Notes under the pieces: generated by a model
Told to the model about the DNA's origin: nothing
Seen by the model: only the letters and a program-made list of their open reading frames with translations
Databases searched by the model: none
Position numbers and translations under genes: made by a program
Origin: an uncultured Ectothiorhodospiraceae bacterium
Lineage (GTDB): Bacteria; Pseudomonadota; Gammaproteobacteria; Nitrococcales; Nitrococcaceae
DNA: 64,000 bases
Assembly: GCA_913055565.1 (NCBI GenBank)
Contig: CAJXKP010000009.1
Location: 1-64,000 of the forward strand
Direction of reading: 5' to 3'
Shown: piece after piece, positions 24,138 to 33,437 of the stretch
Layout of the letters: the number at the start of each line of letters is the position of its first letter
Numbering within the stretch: position 1 is the first letter of the stretch

Positions 24138-25789
24138 CGCAGTTTGGTTTGGCGTAGGGCCACTGCGGCCTCGGGTGGCTGGAAGCTATCCGGGCTCGCG
24201 CCGGGCCAGAACTCCTGGAAAACGCCTTGACTGGGGATGTGTGTCTGCAGCTCATCGGGCTGAAGGAACTGGAACAGCGAGGCGTAGGAGCGGACGTCGC
24301 CGGCGCCGACGCGCCGCATGATGTGTTCCGGGCCCAGCTCACTGGGATGATTCAGTCCGGCGGCGGCGAGCATCTCAGCGAGGGCGCGCACTGTGTTGGC
24401 GTGGAAGGCGCGTACCCGCTCGCCCTTATCGGTGACGTCGAGCTTGTTGCCGCGTCGTGGGTCTTGGGTGGCGACGCCACTGGGGCAGTGATCGGTGTGG
24501 CAGGTCAGCGCTTGGATGCAACCCAGCGAGAACATGAAGCCCCGGCCGGCGTTACACCAATCGGCGCCCAGGGCGATGGTGCGCGCGATATGGAACGCCG
24601 AGGTGATCTTGCCCGCTGCGCCGATGCGGATCCGCTGCCGGAGCCCGGCCGCCACCAGCGTGTTGTGAACCAACAGGATGGCGTCATCAAGGGGCGTACC
24701 GAGGCGGTTAATAAACTCCAGCGGTGCCGCGCCGGTTCCGCCTTCGCCGCCATCGACGACGATGAAGTCAGGATGCTCGCCGGTCACCATCATGGCCTTG
24801 ACGATGCCGAACCACTCCCAGGGGTGGCCGAGGGCGAGCTTGATGCCCACCGGTTTGCCGCCCGCCATGTCCCGCAGGTCAGCGATGAATTGCATCAGCT
24901 CGCGCGGCGTGCGAAACGCTGAGTGGGCGGCGGGTGAGACCACATCCTCGCCCTCGGGCACGCCGCGGGCATGTGCGATCTCGGGGGTGACCTTGGCGCC
25001 TGGCAGGATGCCGCCATGCCCCGGCTTGGCGCCCTGGGAGAGCTTGATCTCGATCATGCGGACCTGCTCGATGGCGGCATTGGCCTTGAACTGTTCCGCA
25101 TCGAAGCCGCCGTCCGGGCGCCGGCAGCCGAAATACCCCGAGGCGATCTGCCAGACCAGGTCGCCGCCTCCGCTGCGATGATGACTCGAGATCGAGCCCT
25201 CACCCGTGTCCTGGAAGAAGCCACCGGCAGCAGCCCCCGCGTTGAGGGCGCGGATGGCATTGCCGGATAGGGCGCCGAAACTCAAGGCCGATACGTTGAG
25301 CACGCTGGCGTTATAGGCGTGCCCGCGCTCGCCGCCAATATGTAGGCGAAAGTCGGCGTTGGGGACCGGCGCCGGCGCCAGTGAGGGACTGATCCACTCG
25401 TAGCCCGGGGCGTACATATCCAGTTGCGAGCCGAAGGGCTTCTTGTCGGCGACTTGTTTGGCTCGCTGGTAGACCACGGAGCGCTGCTCGCGTGAGAAGG
25501 GCCGCTCCTCAGTGTCCGACTGGATGAAATACTGGCGAATCTCCGGGCCGATGGATTCCAGGAAGTAGCGCAGGTGGGCAAGGATGGGGTAATTGCGGCT
25601 AACGGTATGTCGGCGCTGGAGCAGATCCCGAGTGCCGAGCGCTGCCAGCGCCGCAAATACCGCGGCGGGCCAGGCCCAGAACGAGCTCAACGGCAGGCAG
25701 AGCAACGACAGCGCGAGCCCAGCGAGGCTGAGACCATACGCCGAATAGCGTGTGGGGATGAGGCGTGAAAGGGGGGCAGTAACAGCCAT
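24134..25789 (-). CDS. FMN-binding glutamate synthase-like protein
   Basis: 551 residues. Two N-terminal hydrophobic segments (about residues 17-55) are followed by the FMN-binding TIM barrel of glutamate synthase large subunits (PF01645): NVSALSFGALSGNAIRALN, DTGEGSISSHHRSGG, EIKLSQGAKPGHGG, FIVVDGGEGGTGAAP and GADWCNAGRGFMFSLGCIQ. The Cys-rich CIQALTCHTDHCPSGV block suits an iron-sulfur centre. Stand-alone barrels of this kind lack the glutaminase domain and their physiological reaction is not settled. The membrane segments suggest attachment to the inner membrane. Confidence 0.85.
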   Translation of the reverse strand: MAVTAPLSRLIPTRYSAYGLSLAGLALSLLCLPLSSFWAWPAAVFAALAALGTRDLLQRRHTVSRNYPILAHLRYFLESIGPEIRQYFIQSDTEERPFSREQRSVVYQRAKQVADKKPFGSQLDMYAPGYEWISPSLAPAPVPNADFRLHIGGERGHAYNASVLNVSALSFGALSGNAIRALNAGAAAGGFFQDTGEGSISSHHRSGGGDLVWQIASGYFGCRRPDGGFDAEQFKANAAIEQVRMIEIKLSQGAKPGHGGILPGAKVTPEIAHARGVPEGEDVVSPAAHSAFRTPRELMQFIADLRDMAGGKPVGIKLALGHPWEWFGIVKAMMVTGEHPDFIVVDGGEGGTGAAPLEFINRLGTPLDDAILLVHNTLVAAGLRQRIRIGAAGKITSAFHIARTIALGADWCNAGRGFMFSLGCIQALTCHTDHCPSGVATQDPRRGNKLDVTDKGERVRAFHANTVRALAEMLAAAGLNHPSELGPEHIMRRVGAGDVRSYASLFQFLQPDELQTHIPSQGVFQEFWPGASPDSFQPPEAAVALRQTKLR

Positions 25790-25899
25790 GCCGGTGTTCT
25801 TAACTCCTCGCGGGTTCGCGAATTGGGGCCGTGGTTACAGCCAGCAGCGCTTGGCTGGCGCTGGCTTGATCAAGCCCCTCGGGGCCGCGCGCCGCTGTA

Positions 25900-26829
25900 T
25901 CACTCGTGGCCGGCGCTCCGGCGTTGCTCGTATTGGCGTGCCGTTGCCGCTACGCGGCCGGGATCGCCGCGACGCAACCAGCGCTTGATACGGCCGGCGT
26001 CGCCAAGGGGGCTGCGTGTTCCGAATGAGTCCAGGAGCACCATGATGACCTGCTGGCCCTCGATGCGCGTCACCATCGCCAGGCAGCGGCCGGCCTCGTC
26101 GAGGTAGCCCGTCTTGGACAAGCTGATGCCCCAGCTGCTGCGCCCCACCAAGGGGTTGGTATTGCCGTAGGCCAGGGCATAGCGCGGCGATCGGAAGTGG
26201 GCGCGGTGATAGCTGTCTGTGGTGTAGCCGCGGATGCGTTCGTGCTCGTGAGCAGCACGCACGAGGCGGACTAGATCGCTCGCGCTAGCCCGGTTGTTGG
26301 ATGAGATGCCGCTGGGGTCGACGAACTCGGATTGGGTCATGCCCAAGCGCTTGGCGGTTCGGTTCATGGCGGCGACAAAGCCCTCGCGGCCCCTCGGGTG
26401 ATGGCTGGCGAGGACGTGGGCGGCCATGTTCTCGGAGGCTATTAGCGCCAGCCGCAGCAGTTCGCCGCGTTGTAGACGCGAGCCGACGCGAATGCGGGTG
26501 TAGGCGTTATTCGGTGGCTCCTTTTGGCGCTCGACAACGGTCAACCACTCGTCCAAAGGCTGCTTCGACTCCATGACCACCAGGGCCGTCATGAGCTTGG
26601 TTACCGAGGCGATGGGTACGCCGACATCGGCGTTCTTGCGATAGATCGGTTGCGAGCCCTCGAGCGGCGCCACGGCCGCGTGCACCGATGCCAGGTTCGG
26701 GCCGTCGTCGGCGGCAGCGGCGATGCCCGTCCCCCAGCTCAGGGCGACCACCAGGCCGGCCAGGAAGTAGGCCCATCGCGCGTGCCAGGGGTGGCCTGCC
26801 ATTGCGTTGTTCTCGGGCGACTGGGTCAT
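25900..26829 (-). CDS. pbpG: D-Ala-D-Ala endopeptidase (PBP7/PbpG-like, S11 family)
   Basis: 309 residues from the ATG at 26829; longer readings lie in the neighbouring gene. A signal segment (YFLAGLVVALSWGTGIAAAA) leads to a periplasmic S11 peptidase domain with all three active-site motifs: ASVTK (SxxK), SEN (SxN) and LSKTG (KTG). SVHAAVAPLEGSQPIYRKN precedes the first motif, as in PBP7. It would cleave D-Ala-mDAP crosslinks in peptidoglycan. The upstream gene on the same strand encodes a PQQ-type sugar dehydrogenase, with a gap of about 50 bases. Confidence 0.85.
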   Translation of the reverse strand: MTQSPENNAMAGHPWHARWAYFLAGLVVALSWGTGIAAAADDGPNLASVHAAVAPLEGSQPIYRKNADVGVPIASVTKLMTALVVMESKQPLDEWLTVVERQKEPPNNAYTRIRVGSRLQRGELLRLALIASENMAAHVLASHHPRGREGFVAAMNRTAKRLGMTQSEFVDPSGISSNNRASASDLVRLVRAAHEHERIRGYTTDSYHRAHFRSPRYALAYGNTNPLVGRSSWGISLSKTGYLDEAGRCLAMVTRIEGQQVIMVLLDSFGTRSPLGDAGRIKRWLRRGDPGRVAATARQYEQRRSAGHE

Positions 26830-26878
26830 GCTCTCAGTGATCCTGATTGATGGGGGTGGGCCAGTGCTAGCGCTTCGT

Positions 26879-27982
26879 TCATGATGCGGGCTTGAGGCGG
26901 AGCATGGGCGCATCGGCGGCATCGACGAGGATGTAGAGGTAGTCGTCGGGCCCCTGCACGACATCGCGGATGCGCCAGCCCTGGTTGGCCAGTAGTTTTT
27001 CCTCGCCGGTTACCGTCGTGCCTTCCAGTGAGATGCGCGCGAGATGGGTCATGGCAAGGGCGCCTACGAATAGGTCCCCCCGCCAGTCCGGGAAGGCATC
27101 GCCGTCGTAGAAGGCCATGCCCGATGGGGCGATGGAGGGGGTCCAGTGGTGGATGGGGTTGACCACTTCCGGCCGGGTGTCAGGGGCGATCTCGGGGCCG
27201 TGGTATTCGCGCCCATAGGTCTGGATGGGCCAGCCAAAGTTCTCACCGGCCCGGGGGATGTTGATCTCATCGCCGCCCCGGGGCCCATGCTCGTGTATCC
27301 AGTAGGCGCCTGTGACCGGGTGGAGCGCCTCGCCCTGCGGGTTGCGGTGGCCGTAGCTGTAGATGGCGTCCTTGGCGTCCTCGCGGTCAACGAAGGGGTT
27401 GTCGTCCGGGATGCTGCCGTCGGGACGGAGCCGAATGACGCTGCCGTTGTGGTCGCTGAGATCCTGGGCCCGCTCGCGCTGCCCTCGCTCGCCGACGGTG
27501 ATGAAGACATAGCCGTCGTTGAAGGTTATGCGGGAGCCGAAGTGCTTGGTGCTGTCAACGTATGGCGTGGCGACAAAGAGGGTCTCGAACGCCTCGAGCT
27601 GCCCGTTGCGGAGCTTGCCGCGGCCCAGGTAAGTGGCATTACCGCCGTCGCCGCGCCCCGACCATGTTAGATAGACCCAGCGATTCGTCGCGAACTCGGG
27701 GTGGAGTGCAACGTCCAGTAGCCCGCCCTGACCGCGCGCATCCACGTCGGGGGTTCCGGTGATGGTCTGATAGGCGCCGGAATCGGTATCGACCCGGTTC
27801 AGTCGGCCCGGGCGCTCGGTCACGAGTGCATCGCCGTTCGGCAAGAATGCCATCGCCCAGGGCTGGTCGAGGCCGTGGGCGACCGTTTCCAGCCGAATAT
27901 CGTGGGCCTTGGCCGTGATCTTTTCCGCGGCCGGCCCCAGCGCGGGCAGCAGTACCAGCAGGGTAAGGCTTAACAAGCGCAT
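26879..27982 (-). CDS. PQQ-dependent aldose sugar dehydrogenase (YliI-like)
   Basis: 367 residues with a short signal peptide (RLLSLTLLVLLPALGPAAE). The beta-propeller shows family landmarks: HGLDQPWAMAFLPNGDALVTER, QGGLLDVALHPEF, SYGHRNPQGEALHP, EHGPRGGDEINIPRAGENFGWP and SIAPSGMAFYDGD. Such periplasmic enzymes oxidise soluble aldoses with PQQ. No PQQ biosynthesis genes are present in this window. It is co-directional with the DUF4124 gene upstream and the PBP7-like gene downstream. Confidence 0.88.
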   Translation of the reverse strand: MRLLSLTLLVLLPALGPAAEKITAKAHDIRLETVAHGLDQPWAMAFLPNGDALVTERPGRLNRVDTDSGAYQTITGTPDVDARGQGGLLDVALHPEFATNRWVYLTWSGRGDGGNATYLGRGKLRNGQLEAFETLFVATPYVDSTKHFGSRITFNDGYVFITVGERGQRERAQDLSDHNGSVIRLRPDGSIPDDNPFVDREDAKDAIYSYGHRNPQGEALHPVTGAYWIHEHGPRGGDEINIPRAGENFGWPIQTYGREYHGPEIAPDTRPEVVNPIHHWTPSIAPSGMAFYDGDAFPDWRGDLFVGALAMTHLARISLEGTTVTGEEKLLANQGWRIRDVVQGPDDYLYILVDAADAPMLRLKPAS

Positions 27983-28009
27983 GGTATGGGCTCCTCTGTG
28001 GTAGCGGTG

Positions 28010-28411
28010 CTACTGGCACCACCGATCGATCTTGCGTTTGGCGCGCGTCTTGGCCGCCTGCCAGCCCGAGGTATCCTCGGGTAGGTCGTCGGCCCCGCGC
28101 AGCTGGGTCAGGGCCCCCTCGAAGTCCTGGCATCGCTGTTGGCGCACGGCCGCCGACACCTGCTCGGAACGCTCGTTACCGCCACCGACCTCGCGGGTCT
28201 CGTAGTCCACGCCGTCGGGAGGCTGTTCGTCGCTAATGTGCGTGACACCTCGCTCGTCCTCCCAGGTATACAGCGTTCCCGCGCGCGCGGCGCCCATGGC
28301 CATCGCGGCCAGGGCCACGAGCAGTATCAGGCGGGCTGGCGATGATGGCCAGGGTTGTCGTCTGCTACGCGCTGGTGCGTTGGCCGTCATGGTTGGATGC
28401 TGGGGCGTCAA
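28010..28411 (-). CDS. DUF4124 exported protein
   Basis: 133 residues; the exact start is uncertain, with another ATG seven codons in. A signal peptide (LILLVALAAMAMGAARA) leads to the DUF4124 pattern TLYTWEDERGVTHISDEQPP. The C-terminal part is a short charged helical region with two Cys (QRCQDF and RWCQ at the end). It is presumably periplasmic. Function unknown. It is followed after 27 bases by the sugar dehydrogenase. Confidence 0.72.
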   Translation of the reverse strand: MTPQHPTMTANAPARSRRQPWPSSPARLILLVALAAMAMGAARAGTLYTWEDERGVTHISDEQPPDGVDYETREVGGGNERSEQVSAAVRQQRCQDFEGALTQLRGADDLPEDTSGWQAAKTRAKRKIDRWCQ

Positions 28412-28483
28412 ACGGCGCTATCCGGTGACTGATCTGGTAGGACTAAACCCCGAGCGACGGGGTCTCGTCAACTGCCTTGGTGG

Positions 28484-29842
28484 CTAAAGGAGGAATAGCG
28501 TCGCCAGGCCCAGGAAACTCAGAAAGCCGACTACGTCGGTCACGGTGGTCAATACCACGGGCCCGGAGATGGCGGGATCAAAACCGAATCGCCCGAGGAC
28601 CAAGGGCACGATGATCCCGGCGATCGCGGCGGCGATCATATTGATGATCAGGGCGATGCCAATAACCACGCCCAGACCGGCGTTGAGGTACCAGAGGCCA
28701 GCGATGCCGCCTACGACCAGGGACCAGAGCACGCCGTTGAGCGCGCCGATACCGACCTCTTTGCCCAACAGCCAGTTGCGGTTGGTCGGTAGGATCTGTC
28801 CCTGGGCCAGGCCGCGGATCGCCAGGGATAATGTCTGCGACCCCGCGATGCCCCCCATGCTGGCAACCACCGGCATGAGGACCGCGAGCGCCACGAGGGC
28901 CTCCAGTGTCGCCTCGAATTGGCCGATGACCGCGGCCGCCAGGAAGGCCGTCCCCAGGTTGATGCCCAGCCAGATCGCGCGCTTGCGGGCGGAGGCGATG
29001 AGCGGGGCGAATAGGTCCGTGTCCTCATCCAGGCCGTCGCGGGCGAGCATGGCGTGCTCGGCGCGATCCTCGACCAGATCCATCACATCGCTGGCGATGA
29101 TGCGGCCGAGGAGATTGCCGTCGGGTGCCACCACGGGGGCGGACAGTAGATCGCGATCCAGGAACAGCCGCATGATCGCGTGCTGATCATGCTCAGGCTC
29201 GATGATGAGGGCCTCGGCGTCCATGACATCGCCTACCGATGCCGTGGGCTCCGCCGTAAAGAGATCGGTCACCGCCAGGACGCCGCGGAAGCGGCCATCC
29301 CGGTCGATGACCATGAGCTGATCGGTGTTGGCGGGCAGGGCTTGCCGTCGCTGGAGATAACGGTGCACGACCGCGATGGCGGCGTCGGCCCGAACGGTGA
29401 CCACGTCGCGATGCATGATGCGCGCCGCCGTGCCCTCATCGTAGGCGAGCAGCGACTCCACCTCTCGGCGGCGGACGATGTCGCAGCGCTCCAACAGGCC
29501 GTGGGCGAGCTCGCCATCCAGGACGTCGGTTAGCTCGGCCAGCTCCGAGGCATTTAGGTCCTGTGCCGCCTCGGCTAGTGCCGGTACGCCCAGTTCCGTG
29601 GCGAGATGGACGGCGGCGTCGCGATTGAGGTAGAGCAGCAGCCGTGCGCTGTCAGTGACCCCGGAGTTCGCCAGAAGGTGGGCGCGCTCGTCGTAGGGGA
29701 ACGTCTCCAGCGCCCGGGCGAGCTCGGGTAGCGCGACGTCGGCGACGTATCTGGCGAAGCGGGCCTCATCGCCCGCGTCGGCTGCCTCATGCAGCGTTTG
29801 TAGCCAATCTTCGCCCGACGAGGGCAACTCGGTGGCCGCCAT
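28484..29842 (-). CDS. mgtE: MgtE-type magnesium transporter (first copy)
   Basis: 452 residues, full MgtE layout. It has an N-terminal superhelical domain (about 1-130), two CBS repeats (about 135-255, MHRDVVTVRADAAIAVVHRYL and VMDAEALIIEPEHDQHAIM) and five membrane helices with the signature MPVVASMGGIAGSQTLSLAIRG and PLVLGRFGFDPAISGPVVLTTVTDVVGF. The Asp in the last motif is the expected ion-binding residue. A second, shorter MgtE-like gene is at 51,875-53,050. It is transcribed toward the DUF4124 gene with a 72-base gap. Confidence 0.93.
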   Translation of the reverse strand: MAATELPSSGEDWLQTLHEAADAGDEARFARYVADVALPELARALETFPYDERAHLLANSGVTDSARLLLYLNRDAAVHLATELGVPALAEAAQDLNASELAELTDVLDGELAHGLLERCDIVRRREVESLLAYDEGTAARIMHRDVVTVRADAAIAVVHRYLQRRQALPANTDQLMVIDRDGRFRGVLAVTDLFTAEPTASVGDVMDAEALIIEPEHDQHAIMRLFLDRDLLSAPVVAPDGNLLGRIIASDVMDLVEDRAEHAMLARDGLDEDTDLFAPLIASARKRAIWLGINLGTAFLAAAVIGQFEATLEALVALAVLMPVVASMGGIAGSQTLSLAIRGLAQGQILPTNRNWLLGKEVGIGALNGVLWSLVVGGIAGLWYLNAGLGVVIGIALIINMIAAAIAGIIVPLVLGRFGFDPAISGPVVLTTVTDVVGFLSFLGLATLFLL

Positions 29843-30139
29843 GTAATACGCTCCGGAAAGGTCGTGACGCAGTGGCTGAGGTCGCGAGGCTAACGATTCA
29901 GCAGCGCCCGCGCCAGTTCTACGGTAGCAGCGCCGCCCCCTGGGCCGTAGGAGCCCATTGACCGTGCCGGCTCGCGACTAGCTCGAATGAGGCAAGGAGC
30001 TATCGCCGTTGCTACGCTCGTTAGTTGACGATTGGGCGATCGTTCCAGAGCGTCGGAATCGCCGACAGGGCTCGGCTCCTTCGGGTGGTACGCCGCGCAA
30101 GCGGGATTGATTCCTGGGGCGTAGTATAGGGCTAAGACC
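29843..30139. repeat. Intergenic region with an inverted pair of REP-like elements
   Basis: It contains gggccgtaggagccc near 29943 and, in the opposite orientation, gggctcggctccttcgggtgg near 30066. The two face each other like a BIME (paired REP) and match the cctacgggg motifs near 7.15-7.42 kb. The region separates divergent mgtE and NlpC/P60 genes, so it must also hold both promoters, but none was resolved. Confidence 0.5.
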
Positions 30140-30154
30140 ATGAGGGGGTGTGCC

Positions 30155-30661
30155 ATGGCGTGGGTGCTATTGGGGCTTGTTGACTGGTTGCGGCTGGTGT
30201 TGGCATCAGCGCCGCTGACGGTGCCCGTAGCGGCAGCATTGGCCGTGGGGCTGACGGCCTGTGCGACGTCACCACCGCCGACGTCAGGTGTCTCGCCGCA
30301 AGCGGGATCGTCGGTCGTTGCGGTGGCGCGCGATATGCTGGGTACGCCGTATCAATACGGCGGGGCCAGTCCGGCGGGGTTCGATTGCAGTGGCCTCGTG
30401 CGCTACGCCTACCAGCGCGTCGGAGACCCTGTGCCGCGCACCGTCGCCCAGCAACTCAGGGCCGTCGAGCGACTGCCGCGCTCGGGCCTGGCACCTGGAG
30501 ACTTGGTGTTCTTCGAGCTCGACGATAAGCCGGCGCATGTCGGGATCTATGTCGGTGATCAGTCGTTTATCCACGCACCGTCGAGCGGTGGCGTGGTGCA
30601 TCGCTCGCGCCTGGATCGCCGCTATTGGCGTGAGCGGTTCATCGTCGGCGGACGGCTCTAG
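30155..30661 (+). CDS. NlpC/P60 family lipoprotein peptidase
   Basis: 168 residues from the ATG at 30155, preferred over 30140 because gaggggg lies 6 bases upstream of it. An N-terminal segment ends in the lipobox LTAC. The NlpC/P60 domain has catalytic Cys in GFDCSGLVRYAYQ and His in AHVGIYVGD, with a following FIHAPSSGG. Such enzymes cut peptide bonds in cell-wall stem peptides and are usually anchored in the outer membrane. It stands alone, convergent with the DUF3581 gene. Confidence 0.87.
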   Translation: MAWVLLGLVDWLRLVLASAPLTVPVAAALAVGLTACATSPPPTSGVSPQAGSSVVAVARDMLGTPYQYGGASPAGFDCSGLVRYAYQRVGDPVPRTVAQQLRAVERLPRSGLAPGDLVFFELDDKPAHVGIYVGDQSFIHAPSSGGVVHRSRLDRRYWRERFIVGGRL

Positions 30662-30706
30662 CATAGGGCCAGTTTCGGCGGTGTGCCGGTGCCCGCGTCG
30701 GGGCAA

Positions 30707-31417
30707 TCAGCCCCCAAGGTGAGCGGCGCGGCGCTCGTGGAAGGCGTTGATGACCTGGTCCATGCGGTCGCGGTCGTAGGGCTGCAGGCCGCTGATGATC
30801 AGTCGCTTGGAGCCGCTGCCGATGCGCTCGTCGCCGTCGTGGATGGCGAACTCAAGCATGGCATCGCCGCGCCGTCCGTTCACCGACAGCGAGGAATCGC
30901 TGAGGCTTACGGCGGGGCGGGCCAACTCGGCATGGCTGAGCTCGAATGCCATCGTGTCGTAGATCACGAAGGGGCGCTGGGGGTTGAACATCACGCCCTC
31001 TGCTTCCATGAGCGGTTGCAGGTAATGCGGGAAGTTGTAGCCGGAGAACGCGACGTACTCGCGGACAAACGCCTCGATGACGGATTGATCCCGAATTGTG
31101 GGTCCGTGTCGCTCGACGGTGAGATAGCTCTGCCCCGACTGATCGCGTAGCTTTAGGGTGTTGGTCTCATCCGGCGGTAGTACTAGCTCCGTGTCGGCAG
31201 CGAGCATACTGTCGAACCGGAATTGCATGGTTTGTGCGAGGCCGTAGTGGCTTAGGACGAGGCCGAAGAGCAGATCACCCGGGACGCAGAAGCGGCGCGC
31301 ATCCGTATCGTGGATGGGATTGAAATCGCCGGCTACCCGCTTGGCGAAGCGGCTCGCCTGCGGGCGCGAGACGCGCACCCTGTCGCTTTCGCGCTCATGA
31401 AAGGGATCTAGGAGCAT
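30707..31417 (-). CDS. DUF3581 family protein
   Basis: 236 residues, soluble. It begins with MLLDPFHERESDRVRVSRPQASRFAKRVAGDFNPIHD, where the FNPIHD stretch resembles MaoC/hot-dog hydratases, consistent with the DUF3581 family of gammaproteobacteria. The middle part holds PGDLLFGLVLSHYGLAQTM. Function is unknown; a role with acyl-CoA or acyl-ACP substrates is only a guess from the fold resemblance. It is convergent with the NlpC/P60 gene. Confidence 0.78.
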   Translation of the reverse strand: MLLDPFHERESDRVRVSRPQASRFAKRVAGDFNPIHDTDARRFCVPGDLLFGLVLSHYGLAQTMQFRFDSMLAADTELVLPPDETNTLKLRDQSGQSYLTVERHGPTIRDQSVIEAFVREYVAFSGYNFPHYLQPLMEAEGVMFNPQRPFVIYDTMAFELSHAELARPAVSLSDSSLSVNGRRGDAMLEFAIHDGDERIGSGSKRLIISGLQPYDRDRMDQVINAFHERRAAHLGG

Positions 31418-31582
31418 GTCGGTCTGTCTCCGGAATGGCCAAGCACACGGAATGCTACGGCATGACGGCCCGTGCTGTCAGGCTGGCGTGGTGGCTAAGC
31501 GGGGCGATAAGCTACCGTCGGCGTCCGGTTAGGATAGCCCAATAACCGCGCCCGCCGTGATGGGCGGCGCGGAGGAGGAACG

Positions 31583-32338
31583 ATGGCGACGCAGACGAAA
31601 CCGCAGCTTAGCCGGCGCGAGCTCTTTGGTGGCGCCGTCCTTATCGCACTCGCGATTATCGGATTCGCGGGCTGGGCCTTTGCCACGGATCGCATCGAGC
31701 GGATGACGGAGGAGCTGGCCGCACAGCGCGGCCAGGCGAGTGAGCGTATCGAGATCCTGAAGGCCCAACGGCTGGATGCCGATGCGCGACGCGCCGGCTT
31801 GGCGTCGCGGGTTGATGCACTGACATTGCGCAACAAGACCCTCAAGGCGCGGCTTATGCTGCGGGACGAACGCTTGGCCGCGGAACGCGAGCGCCGCCAA
31901 GAGGCCGAGGCCAGCGCCAGCCGGCTCCGCTCCCGCCTCCAATCCCTTGAGAGCGAGGCGGCATCGGCCGAGGAGGCGCGTGCCAGCGCCGCCGAGCGTA
32001 TCCAGGCCTTGCAGGACAAGATCGCCTCGTATCGCGAGGTCCGGGGAGAATTGGGCTCGTTGCGCGAGGACTTGGAGGCGCTGCGTTCGGACCGACAGCA
32101 GGCGTTGGCCAAGCTCGAGGCGACCGTCGCGGACGCCCAGAAGGCGCGCCAGCGTCTGAGTCAGCGGCGCTCGCAGCTGGCCGAGGTGACGGCTGAGCTA
32201 GAGGCCGGTCGGGCGGAGCTGGCGCTACTCGATGGCATGCTCAGCCGGATCGAGGATCCACTGACGTGGGGGGCCATCTGGCTGGCGCCCTCCGTAAACG
32301 ACGGCGAAACATCAAAGGGCGAGGAGAGCGATCAATGA
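31583..32338 (+). CDS. Membrane-anchored coiled-coil protein
   Basis: 251 residues. One N-terminal membrane helix (about residues 15-34, LFGGAVLIALAIIGFAGWAFA) is followed by about 180 residues of almost continuous coiled coil rich in Glu, Ala, Arg and Leu, ending in a short region with a DPLTWGAIWLAPS block. It resembles bitopic envelope or division scaffold proteins, but no named family was recognised. A ggaggaac ribosome-binding site precedes the ATG. The stop overlaps the SDR start (ATGA), and the SlyX gene follows the same way. Confidence 0.7.
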   Translation: MATQTKPQLSRRELFGGAVLIALAIIGFAGWAFATDRIERMTEELAAQRGQASERIEILKAQRLDADARRAGLASRVDALTLRNKTLKARLMLRDERLAAERERRQEAEASASRLRSRLQSLESEAASAEEARASAAERIQALQDKIASYREVRGELGSLREDLEALRSDRQQALAKLEATVADAQKARQRLSQRRSQLAEVTAELEAGRAELALLDGMLSRIEDPLTWGAIWLAPSVNDGETSKGEESDQ

Positions 32339-33111
32339 CGCAGCGGCAAATGGTCCCCGGTCTCACAGGGCGCGTTGTGCTGGTGACGGGCGGCGGCAAG
32401 GGCATCGGGGCGGCGGTGGCCCGCGGCTTCGCCGATTCTGGGGCGCGTGTGATGATCCATTGCCATCACAGCCGCGAAGGGGCCGACGAGCTGGCCCAAG
32501 GGATTACCGCCGAGGGCGGCGAGGCGTCGGTGATTCAGGCCGACATCTCGGCCCAGGGCGAGCCCGAGCGCGTCATCGGTGCCTGTGTGGAGCGGTTCGG
32601 GCAGCTCGACGTCCTGGTCAATAATGCCGGTGCCATGGTGGGCCGCCAGCGTCTCGGCGATGTCGACGATGCCTTCATTGACCAAGTGTTCGATCTCAAC
32701 GTGCGCTCGGTTATTCACGCCTGCCGCGCCGCCGAGCCGCATTTGGCGACGACCCAGGGCAGCATCATTAACGTCAGCTCCATCTCCGCGCGCACCGGGG
32801 GCAGTCCAGGGTCGAGCATCTACAGCGCGGCTAAGGGGTTTGTCGCCACGTTCACCAAATCGATGGCGCATGAGCTCGCTGAAAAAGGCATCCGAGTCAA
32901 TGCCGTCTCCCCCGGGACCGTGTATACCGACTTCCATCGGGATTACTCCACGCCCGACAAGCTGGAGCGCACACGTCAGGGCATCCCGCTGAAACGCCTC
33001 GCCGCGGCCGAGGACTGCGCGGGGAGTTTCCTGTATCTGGCCTCCGATACCCTGTCCGGCTACGTCACCGGGCAGGTGGTCGAGGTCAACGGCGGCCAGT
33101 TGTTGGCATGA
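32335..33111 (+). CDS. Short-chain dehydrogenase/reductase
   Basis: 258 residues from the ATG at 32335, which overlaps the previous stop by four bases. Classical SDR features are present: TGGGKGIGAAVARGF (nucleotide binding), QADIS, NNAGAMVG, the catalytic Ser in NVSSISA and YSAAKG (YxxxK), then VNAVSPGTV. The Arg/His-containing region after the first strand (MIHCHHSRE) hints at NADPH preference. It resembles FabG-type 3-oxoacyl reductases, but the substrate is unknown. It is followed by slyX with a four-base overlap. Confidence 0.85.
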   Translation: MTQRQMVPGLTGRVVLVTGGGKGIGAAVARGFADSGARVMIHCHHSREGADELAQGITAEGGEASVIQADISAQGEPERVIGACVERFGQLDVLVNNAGAMVGRQRLGDVDDAFIDQVFDLNVRSVIHACRAAEPHLATTQGSIINVSSISARTGGSPGSSIYSAAKGFVATFTKSMAHELAEKGIRVNAVSPGTVYTDFHRDYSTPDKLERTRQGIPLKRLAAAEDCAGSFLYLASDTLSGYVTGQVVEVNGGQLLA

Positions 33112-33356
33112 CCTTGGCGGCTGAGAATCCATCGCCGGAGGCTGGCGCTGCCGACCGGGTGACCGCGATCGAGGAGAAGCTCGCCCATCTCGAGCATAGC
33201 GTGGGCGATCTGGACGCCACCGTGTATCGCCAGCAGCAGACCATCGAGAATCTGGAACGCTATATCCAGCAACTCGAACATCGCATGCAGCGGCTAACGG
33301 AGAAGCTGGCCGACGATGATGAGGAGGCCGCCCCGGAGCCGCCGCCGCACTACTAG
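33108..33356 (+). CDS. slyX: SlyX family protein
   Basis: 82 residues. A short coiled coil runs from about residue 18 to 68 (AIEEKLAHLEHSVGDLD, then VYRQQQTIENLERYIQQLE and MQRLTEKL) and ends in a Pro-rich PEPPPHY tail, the usual SlyX ending. The function of SlyX is poorly defined. It is translationally coupled to the SDR gene through an ATGA overlap. Confidence 0.87.
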   Translation: MTLAAENPSPEAGAADRVTAIEEKLAHLEHSVGDLDATVYRQQQTIENLERYIQQLEHRMQRLTEKLADDDEEAAPEPPPHY

Positions 33357-33437
33357 CGTTAGTCTGTGGCTGTGGTTGAAAAGTGGCCCATCCGCCATCA
33401 ACACTAGCATACTAATGCGTGTATTGAGGGTGCCCAC